Assembly: GCA_029556615.1 (NCBI GenBank)
Contig: JAKQDD010000138.1
Span: 17,396 to 81,395 of the forward strand
DNA: 64,000 nucleotides
Direction of reading: 5' to 3'
Source of the DNA: Verrucomicrobiota bacterium
Lineage (GTDB): Bacteria > Verrucomicrobiota > Verrucomicrobiia > Limisphaerales > J093
Every line of letters begins with the position of its first letter. Within the stretch, counting starts at the first letter, position 1. Positions 18,401 through 27,941 of this stretch are shown in pieces. Made by a program: the position numbers and the translations under genes. The notes below the pieces were generated by a model. It saw only the letters and a list, made by a program, of their open reading frames with translations, had not been told where the DNA came from and did not search any database.

Positions 18401-18556
18401 ATGCCTGATCCTATGGTTAGCGCAAGCGCGAATAACAACTTTTCGCTGGGGGGGGTGGCTGGCGTGGGGGTCTCTCCCGGGGCGGAATGGGCGTCGGCGG
18501 GGTCCTGGTGGAACGTGCGGGATGTGGAGGTTGACCTTGGCGCTGAGGGGATTTAG
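18401..18556 (+). CDS. Possible small ORF (51 codons), unknown
   Basis: This ORF opens at an ATG at 18401, preceded by a run of seven G (18391-18397), and closes at a TAG whose first base is also the first base of the 36-bp palindrome. The product (MPDPMVSASANNNFSLGGVA..., ending DVEVDLGAEGI) has no signal, membrane segment or recognisable domain. Codon choice is G/C-rich at third positions like neighbouring genes. It may be a real short protein, the decayed end of a gene, or chance. Confidence 0.25.
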   Translation: MPDPMVSASANNNFSLGGVAGVGVSPGAEWASAGSWWNVRDVEVDLGAEGI

Positions 18557-18589
18557 TGGTCCAATTCGCAATTGCGAGTTGGACCACTA
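18554..18589. repeat. 36-bp near-perfect palindrome
   Basis: The arms TAGTGGTCCAA and TTGGACCACTA flank a symmetrical core CGCAATTGCG. Only one base pair (positions 12/25) breaks the symmetry across 36 bp. It lies 115 bp upstream of the fused spermidine-synthase gene start. It could be a dimeric operator, a hairpin or a mobile-element end. It lacks a T tract, so terminator function is not supported. Confidence 0.85.
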
Positions 18590-18704
18590 GGGGTCCGTGC
18601 CAACGCACAGACCCTTAGGCATAGGGTTGGCTTATGGCGGCATCATCGAGATGGGATGACCAGGGGTGGCCGGTAGCGGGCGGCTGGGTGTCGCCTTGTG
18701 GACC

Positions 18705-21700
18705 ATGAGATCCCCGGGTCGCTTGGGCGTCGCTGCACTGTTGCTGGGATCGGGGTGTTGTGCCCTGATCTATCAGACGGTCTGGCTGCGGGAATTCCGG
18801 CTGGTCTTTGGGGCATCGACGGCGGCGTCGGCGGCGGTGCTGGCGGTGTTCATGGCTGGCTTGGGGATAGGAGGCTGGGTTCTGGGCCGGAGGGCGGATC
18901 GCTGCGCCGAACCGCTGCGGTTCTATGCGGGATTGGAGTTCCTGATTGCGGTGTCGGCGGCGCTGAGCCCGTTTCTCGTGGGGTGGATTCGAGAGGGCTA
19001 CCTGCGGAGCGGGGGCAATGCGGTGCTGGGGACGTGGGGGGCGGCGGTTGTGCGGTTGGCGTTGGCGGGTTTGGTGTTGGCGGTGCCGACGGTGGCGATG
19101 GGGGGGACGCTTCCGGCGGCGGCGCGGGCGGCGACAGGATCGACGGACCGGGATCGGACGACGTTGGCGCTTTTGTATGGCAGCAACACGTTGGGGGCAG
19201 TGGCGGGCGTGTTGCTGGCGACCCTGATTCTACTCGAGCACCTGGGCAATCGCGGGTCGCTGTGGTTGGCGTGTGTCGTGAACGGGATGATTGCGCTGGC
19301 GGCCTTTTGGATGACCCGGGGGCGACGGGCACAGGCGGCGGCGGCTTCGATCCCGGACGCGCCAGCGCGTGTGGCCGAGGAGGCGGCGCTGGCGGGTTGG
19401 GCAGGCCGGCGCCGATTCGTTTTGGGGGCTGCGGGGGTTAGTGGATTCGCGTTTCTGCTGATGGAACTGGTGTGGTACCGGATGTTAAGCCCGGTGCTTG
19501 GGGGATCCGTATTCACGTTTGGCCTGATCCTGGCGGTGGCGCTGTTGGGAGTTGGGCTTGGGGGGATGTTGTATCGGGTGTGGCATCCGGAGGGTTGGGT
19601 ATCGATGGCCGGTTTGGCGGCGACGTTCGGGCTGGAGGCGGTGGCGTTGCTGGTGCCGTTTGCCCTGGGGGATCGGGTGGCGTTGTTGGCGCTGGACCTG
19701 CGAGGGTTGGGCGAGATGGGATTTGGCCCGCGGGTGTTGGGGTGGAGCGGGGTGGCTGCACTGGTGGTTTTGCCGGCGTCGCTCGTCGCCGGGTTTCAGT
19801 TCCCGCTGATGATCGCCTTGCTGGGGGAGGCGGACCGGCGCATGGGCTCTGACGTTGGTTTGGCGTATGCGTGGAATACGCTGGGGGCGATTGCCGGGTC
19901 GTTGGCCGGCGGTTTTGGCCTGATGCCGCTGCTGACGGCCCCGGGCACTTGGCGAGCGGTTGGTCTTCTGCTGGCGGCGGCGAGCGTCGGAGCATGGGGA
20001 TTGGCGGGGCGCGAAGCAGGGATAGAGCGGGCTGGGACGAGGACGCGGCGTTGGATTGGGGTTGGGCTGGCACTGGCGGCTATTGTCTTGTTGTGCTTTG
20101 ACGGGCCGGGCGCGGTATGGCGCGACAGCGGGATTGGCGCGGGGAGGGCAGATGCGGTGCGGGAGCTTGGGCCGAATCCGTTGCGGGACCAGATCCAGCT
20201 CTGGCGTCGGATGGTGCAATGGGAGGCGGAAGGAGTCGAGAGCCACGTCGCGCTGATCGCAGACAAGGGATTGTCCTTTCTGATCAACGGCAAGAGCGAT
20301 GGGAGTGCCCGGAGCGATGCGGGGACGGTGATTCTGGGGGGATTGGTGGGGGCGTGGCTGCATCCGAGACCGGAGCGGGCGCTGGTGATTGGTTTGGGGA
20401 CCGGGTGCACGGCCGGTTGGCTGGGCAGGGTGCCATCGATCGAGCGGGTCGACGCGGTCGAACTCGAACCGGCGGTGCTCCGGGTGGCGTCGGCGTGCGA
20501 GTGGGTGAATGCCGACGTTCTGGGGAATCCCAAGGTGCGCGTGCATCTGGGCGATGGCCGCGAGTTTCTGGGTGTTTCGACAGATCGTTATGATGTCATC
20601 TTCTCGGAGCCGTCAAATCCCTATCGGGCGGGCGTGGCGAGTCTCTTCACGACGGAGTTCTACCGCGCTGCGGCGGAGCGCCTGACCGAGGACGGGCTGT
20701 TCCTGCAGTGGATGCAGGCGTACGAGGTCGATTTGCCGACCGTTCAAACGGCGTGTGTGACGCTCGCCGATGTGTTTCCGGTGGTCGAGACCTGGAGCAC
20801 CCAGGCGGGGGATTTGCTGTTTGTGGCGGCGGGGCGGCCGTTGACATGGGATGCGGCGGCCTTGCGGGAGCGGCTGCAACAGGAGCCGTTTCGCACAGTG
20901 GCGGCGAGGGTTTGGCGGGTGACGGATCTGGAAGGCATGCTCGCGCGCCGGTTGAGTCCCGCGAGCGTGGCGCGGGCGATGGCCGCGGTGCCGGGTGTGG
21001 AGCGAAACACCGACGATCGGACGATTCTCGAGTTTCGATTTGCGCGGACGGCGGGGACGGGGCTGCCCTTCGACGTGCGGCAATGGCTTGTGCAAGGCGA
21101 TGCGGCCGCCGACGCACGCGTCTCATTCTCCGGCGGTGCGGTGGACTGGGGCGCGGTGGTCGACCGGCGGTTCAGCATGTGGGCGAACGAGGGTTTGGCG
21201 CCGTCTTTGGCGGCCGATGCGGACGCCGGTCTTCGGCAGCGGGCGCTGGCCAAGCAGCGCTATGGGGGGAGCGATTTGGCGGGGGCGTTGGAAGCCTGGC
21301 GGGGGCAAACGCAGGAGCCTGCGGATTTGCTTGAACTTGGGCTGTTGGCGGAGGGTCTGGCGGAGGCAGGGGATGCCGGGGCGACGGAGGCGATCGAGAG
21401 GCTCCGGGTCTGGCAACCGGTGGAAGCGGAGGTGATTGCGGGGCGTCTGGCCTGGCGGCAGGGGCGTTTGGACGAAGCTGTGCGGTCCCTGGTCACGGCG
21501 TTCGAGCGCTATCGGCAGGACCCATGGCCGGAGCCCCTGGTGATGTACCGGGCGATGGAAATGGCGCAGACCCTCAGTCGTGAGGCTCGGCAGCCGGAGT
21601 TGGCGCGGAGGCTGGAAGCCGCCTTGAGCAAGCCGTTTGCGGTGCGGCTTTGGGACCAGGCCCGGCTGGCATGTCGGTTCAATGTGGCCTTGGACACACT

Positions 21701-21863
21701 GGATCCGTCGACTCTACTGGCGGCCATCGAGTCGTTCGAGCCCCACGTCCCGTGGCGGCGCTTCTTCCTTGAGCGACGGGTGGCCTGCTATGAGCATCAC
21801 CGGGATGCGCGGCTTGACCGGGCGCGGCGCGACTTGGCGGCGTTTGATGCGAAAAGCGAATGA
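18705..21863 (+). CDS. Fused MFS-like membrane domain/spermidine synthase-like protein with TPR-like tail
   Basis: This is a 1052-residue polytopic protein. About residues 1-465 carry a dozen or more hydrophobic segments, starting LLLGSGCCALIYQTVWLREFRLVFGAS, a hallmark of 'fused MFS/spermidine synthase' proteins. Residues of about 480-720 form a spermidine-synthase-like Rossmann methyltransferase fold: ALVIGLGTGCTAGWL, VDAVELEP, GDGREFL, YDVIFSEPSNPYRAG. The last 250 residues are helical and TPR-like. Polyamine synthesis is not established for these fusions; the catalytic acidic residues need alignment. I start at the ATG at 18705 (MRSPGRLGVAAL) rather than 18666, since hydrophobic segment 1 then follows directly. 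Confidence 0.82.
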   Translation: MRSPGRLGVAALLLGSGCCALIYQTVWLREFRLVFGASTAASAAVLAVFMAGLGIGGWVLGRRADRCAEPLRFYAGLEFLIAVSAALSPFLVGWIREGYLRSGGNAVLGTWGAAVVRLALAGLVLAVPTVAMGGTLPAAARAATGSTDRDRTTLALLYGSNTLGAVAGVLLATLILLEHLGNRGSLWLACVVNGMIALAAFWMTRGRRAQAAAASIPDAPARVAEEAALAGWAGRRRFVLGAAGVSGFAFLLMELVWYRMLSPVLGGSVFTFGLILAVALLGVGLGGMLYRVWHPEGWVSMAGLAATFGLEAVALLVPFALGDRVALLALDLRGLGEMGFGPRVLGWSGVAALVVLPASLVAGFQFPLMIALLGEADRRMGSDVGLAYAWNTLGAIAGSLAGGFGLMPLLTAPGTWRAVGLLLAAASVGAWGLAGREAGIERAGTRTRRWIGVGLALAAIVLLCFDGPGAVWRDSGIGAGRADAVRELGPNPLRDQIQLWRRMVQWEAEGVESHVALIADKGLSFLINGKSDGSARSDAGTVILGGLVGAWLHPRPERALVIGLGTGCTAGWLGRVPSIERVDAVELEPAVLRVASACEWVNADVLGNPKVRVHLGDGREFLGVSTDRYDVIFSEPSNPYRAGVASLFTTEFYRAAAERLTEDGLFLQWMQAYEVDLPTVQTACVTLADVFPVVETWSTQAGDLLFVAAGRPLTWDAAALRERLQQEPFRTVAARVWRVTDLEGMLARRLSPASVARAMAAVPGVERNTDDRTILEFRFARTAGTGLPFDVRQWLVQGDAAADARVSFSGGAVDWGAVVDRRFSMWANEGLAPSLAADADAGLRQRALAKQRYGGSDLAGALEAWRGQTQEPADLLELGLLAEGLAEAGDAGATEAIERLRVWQPVEAEVIAGRLAWRQGRLDEAVRSLVTAFERYRQDPWPEPLVMYRAMEMAQTLSREARQPELARRLEAALSKPFAVRLWDQARLACRFNVALDTLDPSTLLAAIESFEPHVPWRRFFLERRVACYEHHRDARLDRARRDLAAFDAKSE

Positions 21864-21961
21864 ACATGTTCGTGGATATTATACATTAGTATATATAAAA
21901 ACTGGTGCAACGGCTGCAAGAGTGGGGGGGTGGCCCCGTATTCATAAGTAGCGAGAAGCCA

Positions 21962-22143
21962 CTAGAGTCCTCGACTTGTGGAATGTGTGGTCAACAGGTC
22001 AAGTTTGGCCCCTGCGGTTCCAGGCCTCCTTTCCTTCCGTCGAGGACTCTACATTAGCGAGGCGCGGAAGAGAGGATAGGCAGGCACAGCAGGGTCTTCA
22101 TGAGCCTGAGGACTCGACCGGGTCTGAGGCAGCGCCTCGCTAG
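21962..22143 (+). repeat. Composite palindromic repeat R1, copy 3 (full length)
   Basis: This 182-bp CTAG-to-CTAG copy has both modules. Module A runs TAGAGTCCTCGACTTGTGG to CCGTCGAGGACTCTA, with GGTCAACAGGTCAAGTTTGG inside. Module B runs GCGAGGCGCGG to GCGCCTCGCTAG. It fills most of the 295-bp gap before the histidine kinase. Upstream at 21868-21905 is an AT-rich patch (ATATTATACATTAGTATATAT) that may carry a promoter. The right edge merges into the kinase ribosome-binding site. Confidence 0.92.
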
Positions 22144-22158
22144 GGGATAGTGATTGCC

Positions 22159-24252
22159 ATGCAGTCGGGGGACAGTTATAAACAGCTTGCGCGGCGGTTG
22201 TTACGGCAGACTCGGAATCGGGGAAAGCCGAAGCACGTGAGTGCAAAAGAGCGACGTGAGTCAGGCGGCGATGGCGCCAGGGAACGACGTGGGGGCGTGC
22301 CGCGTTTGGGGGGCTCGAGGCGTGCGGTGGTGTTGAGTTGTGCGTTAGAGGAGCCTCATCGGATTTTGGGGTTGGAGGGGGATCTTCTGGAGTTCGCCGG
22401 CTTTGGTGTCGAGCGGTTTTCGGAGCCTGGTTTTTGGGTGTCGCGGTTGCATCCGGAGGACAGGGTACGGTTGCCGGAACTGGAGAGCCGCCTGCGGGAG
22501 GAGGGTGAAGCGGGGTGGGACTACCGCTGGCTTCATGGGGATGGGAGGTACCGGCAATTCCACGTCGAGGTGCGTGTCTTTCGAGATGGGGAGGGGGTTG
22601 CGGTGGAGGTCCTGGCGTGTGTGGTGCGTCGTTGCCGGGGGAGGACTTCGCGGTCGGCGGCGGCTTTATGTGCCCGGTTGCTGGAGGCCCAGACGGTGCG
22701 TTGGAGGAACGCGATTCTGGGTCATCTTCAGCAGAGGCGGGAGGCGGAGGCGGCGTTGAGGGCGAGCGAGGAGCGGTTTCGGGCGATGTTCAACGAGGCG
22801 CCGCACGGGATTGTGGTCTGTTGGCAGGGTCGGTTTCTGGAGGCGAACGAGACGATCTGCCGGATGCTGGGATACACGCTTGATGAGCTGCTGGCCTTAG
22901 ACTTCTCGAAGGTGGAGGTTGGACTGAGCCAGGGGGAGATTCTCGCGACGTTGGAGGCGCACGGGGAGAAGGCGGTGATGTTCCTGGGGAGGCATCGGCG
23001 CAAGGATGGCACCGAGTACACTGCGGAAGTGCATGTCAGTCCCTTTCAGCACGGCGGACGTCCGGCGCGCCTTGCGATTGTGCGGGATGTTTCGAGCGTG
23101 CAGCAATTGAGCGAGTCGCTGGTGGTTCGGACGGCGGCGTTGGAGGAGACCTCGGATGGGATCCTGATCACGACTTCCGCCGAGGAACCCTGGCCGGTGG
23201 TGTTTGCGAGTCGTTCCTTTGCGGCCCTGAGCGGTCTGCGGTGCGACCAGGTGGTTGGGCGATGTGCGTTGGAGGCTTTGAGTGCTGAGTGGCGGAAGGA
23301 GTCGTCCTTTGTGGAGGTCGTGGCGGCGTTGGTGACAGGGAGGGGGTACCAGGGGGAGTTGCGGGTTCCGTGGCACGGGGAGAACGGCACATGGGTCTTC
23401 GTGCGGATCAAGCCGGTGAAGTCCGGGAACGGTGGGGGAGGGCATTTCATTTGGTGGTTTGTGGATGTCACGGCCCAGAGGAGTGCGGAGATGCAGGCAG
23501 CGGCGCAGCGCGAGACCCTGATGAAGATGGGGCGTTTGGCGTCGCTGGGGGAGGTGAGCGCGCATATTGCGCATCAGCTGGGCCAACCGGTGAGCGCGAT
23601 GGTGGGCAATCTGGAGGTGCTTCGGGCTCGGGGCATGGCCGTGGCCGGGGGTGATCCCGTGTTGCGGGCGGCTTTGGACGACTTGGTTGCCGACTGTGGG
23701 CGGTTGCAGGAGACACTGCATCGGGTGAGGTCGCTGGTGCGTCCCGAGGTGTCGAAGCCGGAGGAGACGTGTTTGGGGGCGCTGGTGAGCTCGGTGCTGA
23801 GGATGGTCCGGCAGGAGACGGCGACGCGGCGGATCAGGCTGAGGACCGCGTTACCGCCGGGGCTGCCGCCGGTGATTGTGGATCAGGTGCAGATCCAACA
23901 GGTGTTATTGAATCTGCTGAGCAACGCCTTCGATTCGGTGGAGGGGTTGCCGGACAAGGACCGCGTGGTCGAGGTGGTCGTCCGCGGGACAGATTCCGGG
24001 ATCGAACTGGCGGTCTTGGACCAGGGGTCAGGGATTGCGCCGGAGCACAGGGACCGGGTTTTCGATCCGCTGTTCACGACCAAGGCCAAGGGGTTGGGGA
24101 TGGGGCTTTGTCTGTGCCGGACGATTGCGGAGCTGCACGGGGGCCGGATTACGGCGGAGAACCGGCCGGGTGGGGGCGCGGCATTCCGGCTGGTGCTGCC
24201 AGCGCTTGGAAGCCAACGCCCTCTTCCGCGCGAAGGCGGGAGAGGGCGCTGA
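22159..24252 (+). CDS. Cytoplasmic PAS-domain sensor histidine kinase
   Basis: This 697-residue protein has no transmembrane segments. Three PAS-like regions are visible: about 55-165, 200-310 (FRAMFNEAPHGIVVCWQGRFLEANE) and 320-440 (LEETSDGILITTSAEE). The histidine kinase core follows. The H-box is LGEVSAHIAHQLGQP with H472 the likely phosphoacceptor, where FixL/NtrB-type enzymes have HEL. The ATPase N-box is NLLSNAFDSV, G1 is LDQGSGIAPEH, and F/G2 is FTTKAKGLGMGL. I start at the ATG at 22159 because AGGGGAT lies about 10 bases upstream; the GTG at 22150 is too close to it. No response regulator is adjacent, so it is an orphan kinase in this window. Confidence 0.88.
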   Translation: MQSGDSYKQLARRLLRQTRNRGKPKHVSAKERRESGGDGARERRGGVPRLGGSRRAVVLSCALEEPHRILGLEGDLLEFAGFGVERFSEPGFWVSRLHPEDRVRLPELESRLREEGEAGWDYRWLHGDGRYRQFHVEVRVFRDGEGVAVEVLACVVRRCRGRTSRSAAALCARLLEAQTVRWRNAILGHLQQRREAEAALRASEERFRAMFNEAPHGIVVCWQGRFLEANETICRMLGYTLDELLALDFSKVEVGLSQGEILATLEAHGEKAVMFLGRHRRKDGTEYTAEVHVSPFQHGGRPARLAIVRDVSSVQQLSESLVVRTAALEETSDGILITTSAEEPWPVVFASRSFAALSGLRCDQVVGRCALEALSAEWRKESSFVEVVAALVTGRGYQGELRVPWHGENGTWVFVRIKPVKSGNGGGGHFIWWFVDVTAQRSAEMQAAAQRETLMKMGRLASLGEVSAHIAHQLGQPVSAMVGNLEVLRARGMAVAGGDPVLRAALDDLVADCGRLQETLHRVRSLVRPEVSKPEETCLGALVSSVLRMVRQETATRRIRLRTALPPGLPPVIVDQVQIQQVLLNLLSNAFDSVEGLPDKDRVVEVVVRGTDSGIELAVLDQGSGIAPEHRDRVFDPLFTTKAKGLGMGLCLCRTIAELHGGRITAENRPGGGAAFRLVLPALGSQRPLPREGGRGR

Positions 24253-24260
24253 ACAGGCAA

Positions 24261-24285
24261 GGCCCGAGGCCGGAGGCCGCGGGCC
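24261..24285. terminator. Hairpin between convergent kinase and ppdK genes
   Basis: GGCCCG...CGGGCC arms enclose a second GGCC/GGCC stem with one mismatch. It is a very stable hairpin in the 57-bp convergent gap. There is no T tract on either side, so termination is plausible but unproven. Confidence 0.4.
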
Positions 24286-24309
24286 CGTTGCAGGGGAGGT
24301 CGGCTGCGG

Positions 24310-27075
24310 CTACTTCCTGGCTTTACGACCGGGCTTGGCGGCAGCGGCGGCCCTTTTCTGGTTGATAGCGGCCTGGGCGGCGGCGAGCCGGGCGACCGGG
24401 ACGCGGAACGGGGAGCAGCTCACATAGGTGAGGCCGAGGGTGTGACAGAACTTGACCGAATCGGGGTCGCCACCGTGCTCGCCGCAGATGCCGAGCTTGA
24501 TCTTCGGGCGGGTGGCGCGGCCCCGTTCGATGGCGATCTGCATGAGCTGGCCGACGCCGGTCTGGTCGATCGAGGCGAAGGGGTTTTTCTTGACGATCTC
24601 GGCCTCCTGATACGGCTGGAGAAAACTGCCGGAGTCATCGCGGCTCATCCCGAGGCAGGTCTGCGTGAGGTCGTTGGTCCCGAAGCTGAAGAACTCGGCC
24701 GTCTCGGCGATCTCGTTGGCGGTGAGCGCGCCGCGCGGGATTTCGATCATGGTGCCGACGCTGTAGGTGAGTTTGACCTTGCGCTCGGCCTGGACTTGGC
24801 GGGCGGTTTCGTGGACGAGGGCGACCTGGAGGTCGAGTTCCTTCCTGAAGCCGACGAGCGGGATCATGATCTCGGGCTTGCACGGGATGCGAGCCTTGAT
24901 GCAGAGAGCGGCGGCTTCGAAGACCGCGCGGGCCTGCATTCGGGTGATCTCCGGGTACTTGATCCCGAGGCGGCAGCCGCGGAAACCGAGCATGGGATTG
25001 AACTCGTGCAGTTCATGGACGCGCTGCTCGATGCGTTCGACGGGGATTCGGAGTTTGCGGGCGAGATCGGCCTGTTGATCGGCCGCATGCGGCAGGAACT
25101 CATGGAGGGGCGGATCGAGGAACCGGATGGTGGCGGGCAGGCCTTTGAGGGCCTTGAAGATGCCGAGGAAATCGTCGCGTTGATATGGCAGGAGCTTGGC
25201 GAGGGCGGCTTCGCGGGCTTCGGTCGTCTCGGCGAGGATCATTTCGCGCATGGCGTCGATGCGGTCGCCTTCGAAGAACATGTGTTCGGTGCGGCAGAGG
25301 CCGATGCCGGTGGCGCCGAAGGCGACGGCATTGGCGGCCTGGTCCGGGGTATCGGCGTTGGTGCGGACCTGGAGGCGGCTGGCCTGGGAGCACCACTTCA
25401 TGAGCTGCTGGAAGCTCTTGAACTTCTCCGTCTTGCGGGCGGCTTGATCGCCGTGCAGCGTGCCGGCGATGATCTCCGAGGGAGCGGTCTTGAGTTCGCC
25501 GGCGTAGACGGCGCCGGCGGTGCCATCGATCGAAAGGAAGTCGCCTTCCTTCAGGACGAGGCTACCGACGGTGATGGTCTTGGCGTCGTAATCGACCTGG
25601 AGGGCGCTGGCGCCGCAGACGCAGACCTTGCCCATTTGGCGGGCGACGAGGGCGGCGTGGGAGCTGACTCCGCCCCGGGCGGTGAGGATGCCTTCGGCGG
25701 CGATCATGCCTCGGAGGTCTTCGGGCGAGGTTTCGATGCGGACGAGTAGGACCTTTTCGCCCTTATCGGCGGCGATGACCGCGCGTTCGGCGTTGAGGTA
25801 GATCTTGCCGCAGGCCGCGCCGGGGCCGGCGGGGAGGCCGGTGGCGATTGGAGTGGCTTTGCCTTTCTCGCTGGCGTCGAAGACCGGGGCGAGCAGTTGG
25901 TCGAGTTGATCGGCCGGATTGCGGAGGATGGCAGTTTCCCAGGTGATGAGTTTCTCCTTGCACATGTCCATGGAGAACTTGAGGGCGGCCATGGCGGTGC
26001 GTTTGCCATTGCGGGTCTGGAGCATGAAGACCTTGCCGTCCTGGATGGTGAACTCGAAGTCCTGGACATCCTTGAAGTGCCGTTCGAGGGTGGCCCGGAT
26101 GTTGTCGAGCTCGGCGTAGGCGGCGGGCATTTCCTGGCGCAGGGCGGCGACGGGTTCGGGGGTGCGGACGCCGGCGACGACATCTTCGCCCTGGGCGTTG
26201 ATCAGGAACTCGCCGTAGAACTCCTTCTTGCCGTTGGCGGGGTTGCGGGTGAAGGCGACGCCGGAACCGGAGGTCGGTCCGGTGTTGCCGTAGACCATGG
26301 CCTGAACGTTCACCGCGGTTCCCCATTCGGAGGGGATGTTGTACTTGCGGCGATAGACGATGGCGCGGTCATTCATCCAGGAACCGAAGACAGCGCCGAC
26401 GGCGCCCCAGAGCTGTTTCCACGGGTCCTGGGGGAAGTCCTGGCCGGCGCGCTCGCGGATGAGGGTCTTGAAGCGTTCGACGAGTTCCTTGAGGTCGTCG
26501 ACGCTGAGCTTGGTGTCCTCGATATCGGCGTGATGGCGCTCGTGTTTGAGCTCGTGGATGACGGTTTCGAAGGGTTCATGGTCCTCGCCGGGGCGCTTTT
26601 GGACGCCCATGACGACGTCGCCGTACATTTGGACGAAGCGGCGGTAGCAGTCCCACGCAAACCGCTCATTGCCGGTGGCGGCGACGAGGGCGAGGACGGT
26701 TTCGTCATTGAGTCCGAGGTTCAGGATGGTGTCCATCATGCCGGGCATCGAGTCGCGGGCGCCGGAGCGGACGGAAACGAGCAGGGGCATGGCGGTCTTG
26801 TCGCCGAACCGGGTGCCCATGATCTTCTCGATCTGGGCGACGCCGGCCTTGACCTGGGCCTCGAGGACTTTGGGATAGGACCGTCGGTTGGCGTAGTAAT
26901 ACGTGCAGACTTCGGTGGTGATGGTGAAGCCGGGGGGCACCGGTAATCCGATGCGGGACATCTCGGCGAGGTTGGCGCCTTTGCCGCCCAGGAGCGGCTT
27001 CATGGAGCCGTCGCCATCGGCTTTCTTATTGCCAAACTGATAAACGTACTTCGGGGTCTTCGCTGCTGTTGCCAT
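24310..27075 (-). CDS. ppdK: Pyruvate, phosphate dikinase
   Basis: This enzyme interconverts pyruvate + ATP + Pi and PEP + AMP + PPi in the cytoplasm. It is 921 residues, close to the usual 875-900. The N-terminal ATP-grasp part has [10 protein letters not shown] and [21 protein letters not shown]. The phosphohistidine domain carries [16 protein letters not shown], with the swivelling His. The C-terminal PEP/pyruvate barrel has [17 protein letters not shown] and the catalytic Cys in [10 protein letters not shown]. The C-terminus is Lys/Ala-rich ([20 protein letters not shown]). With pfk and eno in the same window it suggests PPi-linked or reversible glycolysis. A promoter candidate lies at 27133-27160. 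Confidence 0.96.
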   Translation of the reverse strand: MATAAKTPKYVYQFGNKKADGDGSMKPLLGGKGANLAEMSRIGLPVPPGFTITTEVCTYYYANRRSYPKVLEAQVKAGVAQIEKIMGTRFGDKTAMPLLVSVRSGARDSMPGMMDTILNLGLNDETVLALVAATGNERFAWDCYRRFVQMYGDVVMGVQKRPGEDHEPFETVIHELKHERHHADIEDTKLSVDDLKELVERFKTLIRERAGQDFPQDPWKQLWGAVGAVFGSWMNDRAIVYRRKYNIPSEWGTAVNVQAMVYGNTGPTSGSGVAFTRNPANGKKEFYGEFLINAQGEDVVAGVRTPEPVAALRQEMPAAYAELDNIRATLERHFKDVQDFEFTIQDGKVFMLQTRNGKRTAMAALKFSMDMCKEKLITWETAILRNPADQLDQLLAPVFDASEKGKATPIATGLPAGPGAACGKIYLNAERAVIAADKGEKVLLVRIETSPEDLRGMIAAEGILTARGGVSSHAALVARQMGKVCVCGASALQVDYDAKTITVGSLVLKEGDFLSIDGTAGAVYAGELKTAPSEIIAGTLHGDQAARKTEKFKSFQQLMKWCSQASRLQVRTNADTPDQAANAVAFGATGIGLCRTEHMFFEGDRIDAMREMILAETTEAREAALAKLLPYQRDDFLGIFKALKGLPATIRFLDPPLHEFLPHAADQQADLARKLRIPVERIEQRVHELHEFNPMLGFRGCRLGIKYPEITRMQARAVFEAAALCIKARIPCKPEIMIPLVGFRKELDLQVALVHETARQVQAERKVKLTYSVGTMIEIPRGALTANEIAETAEFFSFGTNDLTQTCLGMSRDDSGSFLQPYQEAEIVKKNPFASIDQTGVGQLMQIAIERGRATRPKIKLGICGEHGGDPDSVKFCHTLGLTYVSCSPFRVPVARLAAAQAAINQKRAAAAAKPGRKARK

Positions 27076-27411
27076 AGCTCGTTCGTGGTCGTTGTCTCGG
27101 TATCGCCCGGTGAACCCGTGCGAAAGGGAGCAACGCTAACAAAGGAGGGGAGGGTGTCAACGGCCGAGTTAAGGCGGAGTGGCGGCCCCAGGATGATATC
27201 GCGGGGGCTTGCAACGGGGCCGGGTTCGTGTATCGTGGGCGTGTCGTCAAGGAGGAGGCGGGGTTTCACACAAGGGCGGGACAAAAGTCCTGGGTGCTTT
27301 GGACCCTGTGGGTTCGCGGCGCCTCAGTCTTCCCGGGTGCGAATGGGAATACCTGCGGGGGGCTGGTTCCGTCGCCTCGCTTCCCCGGCGACACACAACA
27401 AGGAGGTACGG
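27076..27411. other. Divergent intergenic region between ppdK and the small secreted protein
   Basis: This is a 336-bp gap. Apart from a sigma-70-like promoter candidate for ppdK near 27133-27160, no riboswitch, repeat or small gene was recognised. Confidence 0.5.
27133..27160 (-). promoter_or_regulatory. Candidate sigma-70 promoter of ppdK
   Basis: On the minus strand a perfect -35 box TTGACA (27160-27155) is followed by 16 bases and TAGCGT (27138-27133), a weak -10. It lies about 60 bp before the ppdK ATG. Confidence 0.4.
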
Positions 27412-27894
27412 ATGAAGACGAGTCACCTGAACACCCTGCTCGCCAGTCTGGTGGCGGCGTGGGCTCTTGGAGTTGCGGTAGGCGGGGGGGATCCAGGCGT
27501 TCCGGGGGATCCGGAGCGCCGGGAGAACGTCCAGAGCCAGTCCGCGCGGCAGGCTGGTACGTCCTCGGGCGAGGTCAAAGCCACGCGCTATCCGGTTCGT
27601 GGCAAGCTGAAGGCGGTGGACTTGAAGGCCAGGACCTTCACGCTTGCCGGGGCGGAGAAGGACCGCACGTTCCAGACGCGGCCGCAGACGGCGTTTACGC
27701 GCCAGGGGAAGGCCGCGAAGCTCGAGGATGCGGTGGTAGGCGAGGACGTGGGCGGTCTGGTCGAGAAGCAGCCGGACGGCACCGCGATTGCGCTGACAGT
27801 CCGCCTCGGGGCCAAGCCGGAGCTCGTGACCGACAAACCGGCCACGCGCAAGGCAGCGTCCAAGAAGGCGAAGTCGGATGAGATGAGCCCGTAG
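27412..27894 (+). CDS. Small secreted protein with DUF5666-like beta domain
   Basis: This 160-residue protein starts at the ATG at 27412, preceded six bases earlier by a consensus ribosome site (AAGGAGG). A signal peptide (MKTSHLNTLLASLVAAWALGVAVGG) is followed by a low-complexity stretch. A beta-rich domain then reads RYPVRGKLKAVDLKARTFTL, RTFQTRPQTAFTRQGKAAKLEDAVVGEDV and GLVEKQPDGTAIALTVRLG, similar to DUF5666-type secreted domains. The C-terminal 25 residues are Lys/Ala-rich and may bind nucleic acid or anionic polymer. Function is unknown. A strong hairpin follows at 27942. Confidence 0.75.
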   Translation: MKTSHLNTLLASLVAAWALGVAVGGGDPGVPGDPERRENVQSQSARQAGTSSGEVKATRYPVRGKLKAVDLKARTFTLAGAEKDRTFQTRPQTAFTRQGKAAKLEDAVVGEDVGGLVEKQPDGTAIALTVRLGAKPELVTDKPATRKAASKKAKSDEMSP

Positions 27895-27941
27895 GATTCG
27901 CCGTGGTGCGGACAGCGCCCGGAGGATGCTTCCGGGGCGAA

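Larger units (their letters stand above)
18259..18704. other. Intergenic region between RRM and spermidine-synthase-like genes
   Basis: This 446-bp divergent gap holds the RRM leader, a possible 51-codon ORF, a 36-bp palindrome and a second inverted repeat. The second repeat has GCCAAC...GTTGGC outer arms and ACCCT/AGGGT inner arms, at about 18599-18632. No other gene was recognised. Confidence 0.6.

Noticed and set aside
21962..22143. R1 repeats as simple rho-independent terminators
   Set aside because: The hairpins are long and imperfect, lack T tracts, and one copy lies directly upstream of a start codon, so a terminator-only role does not fit.
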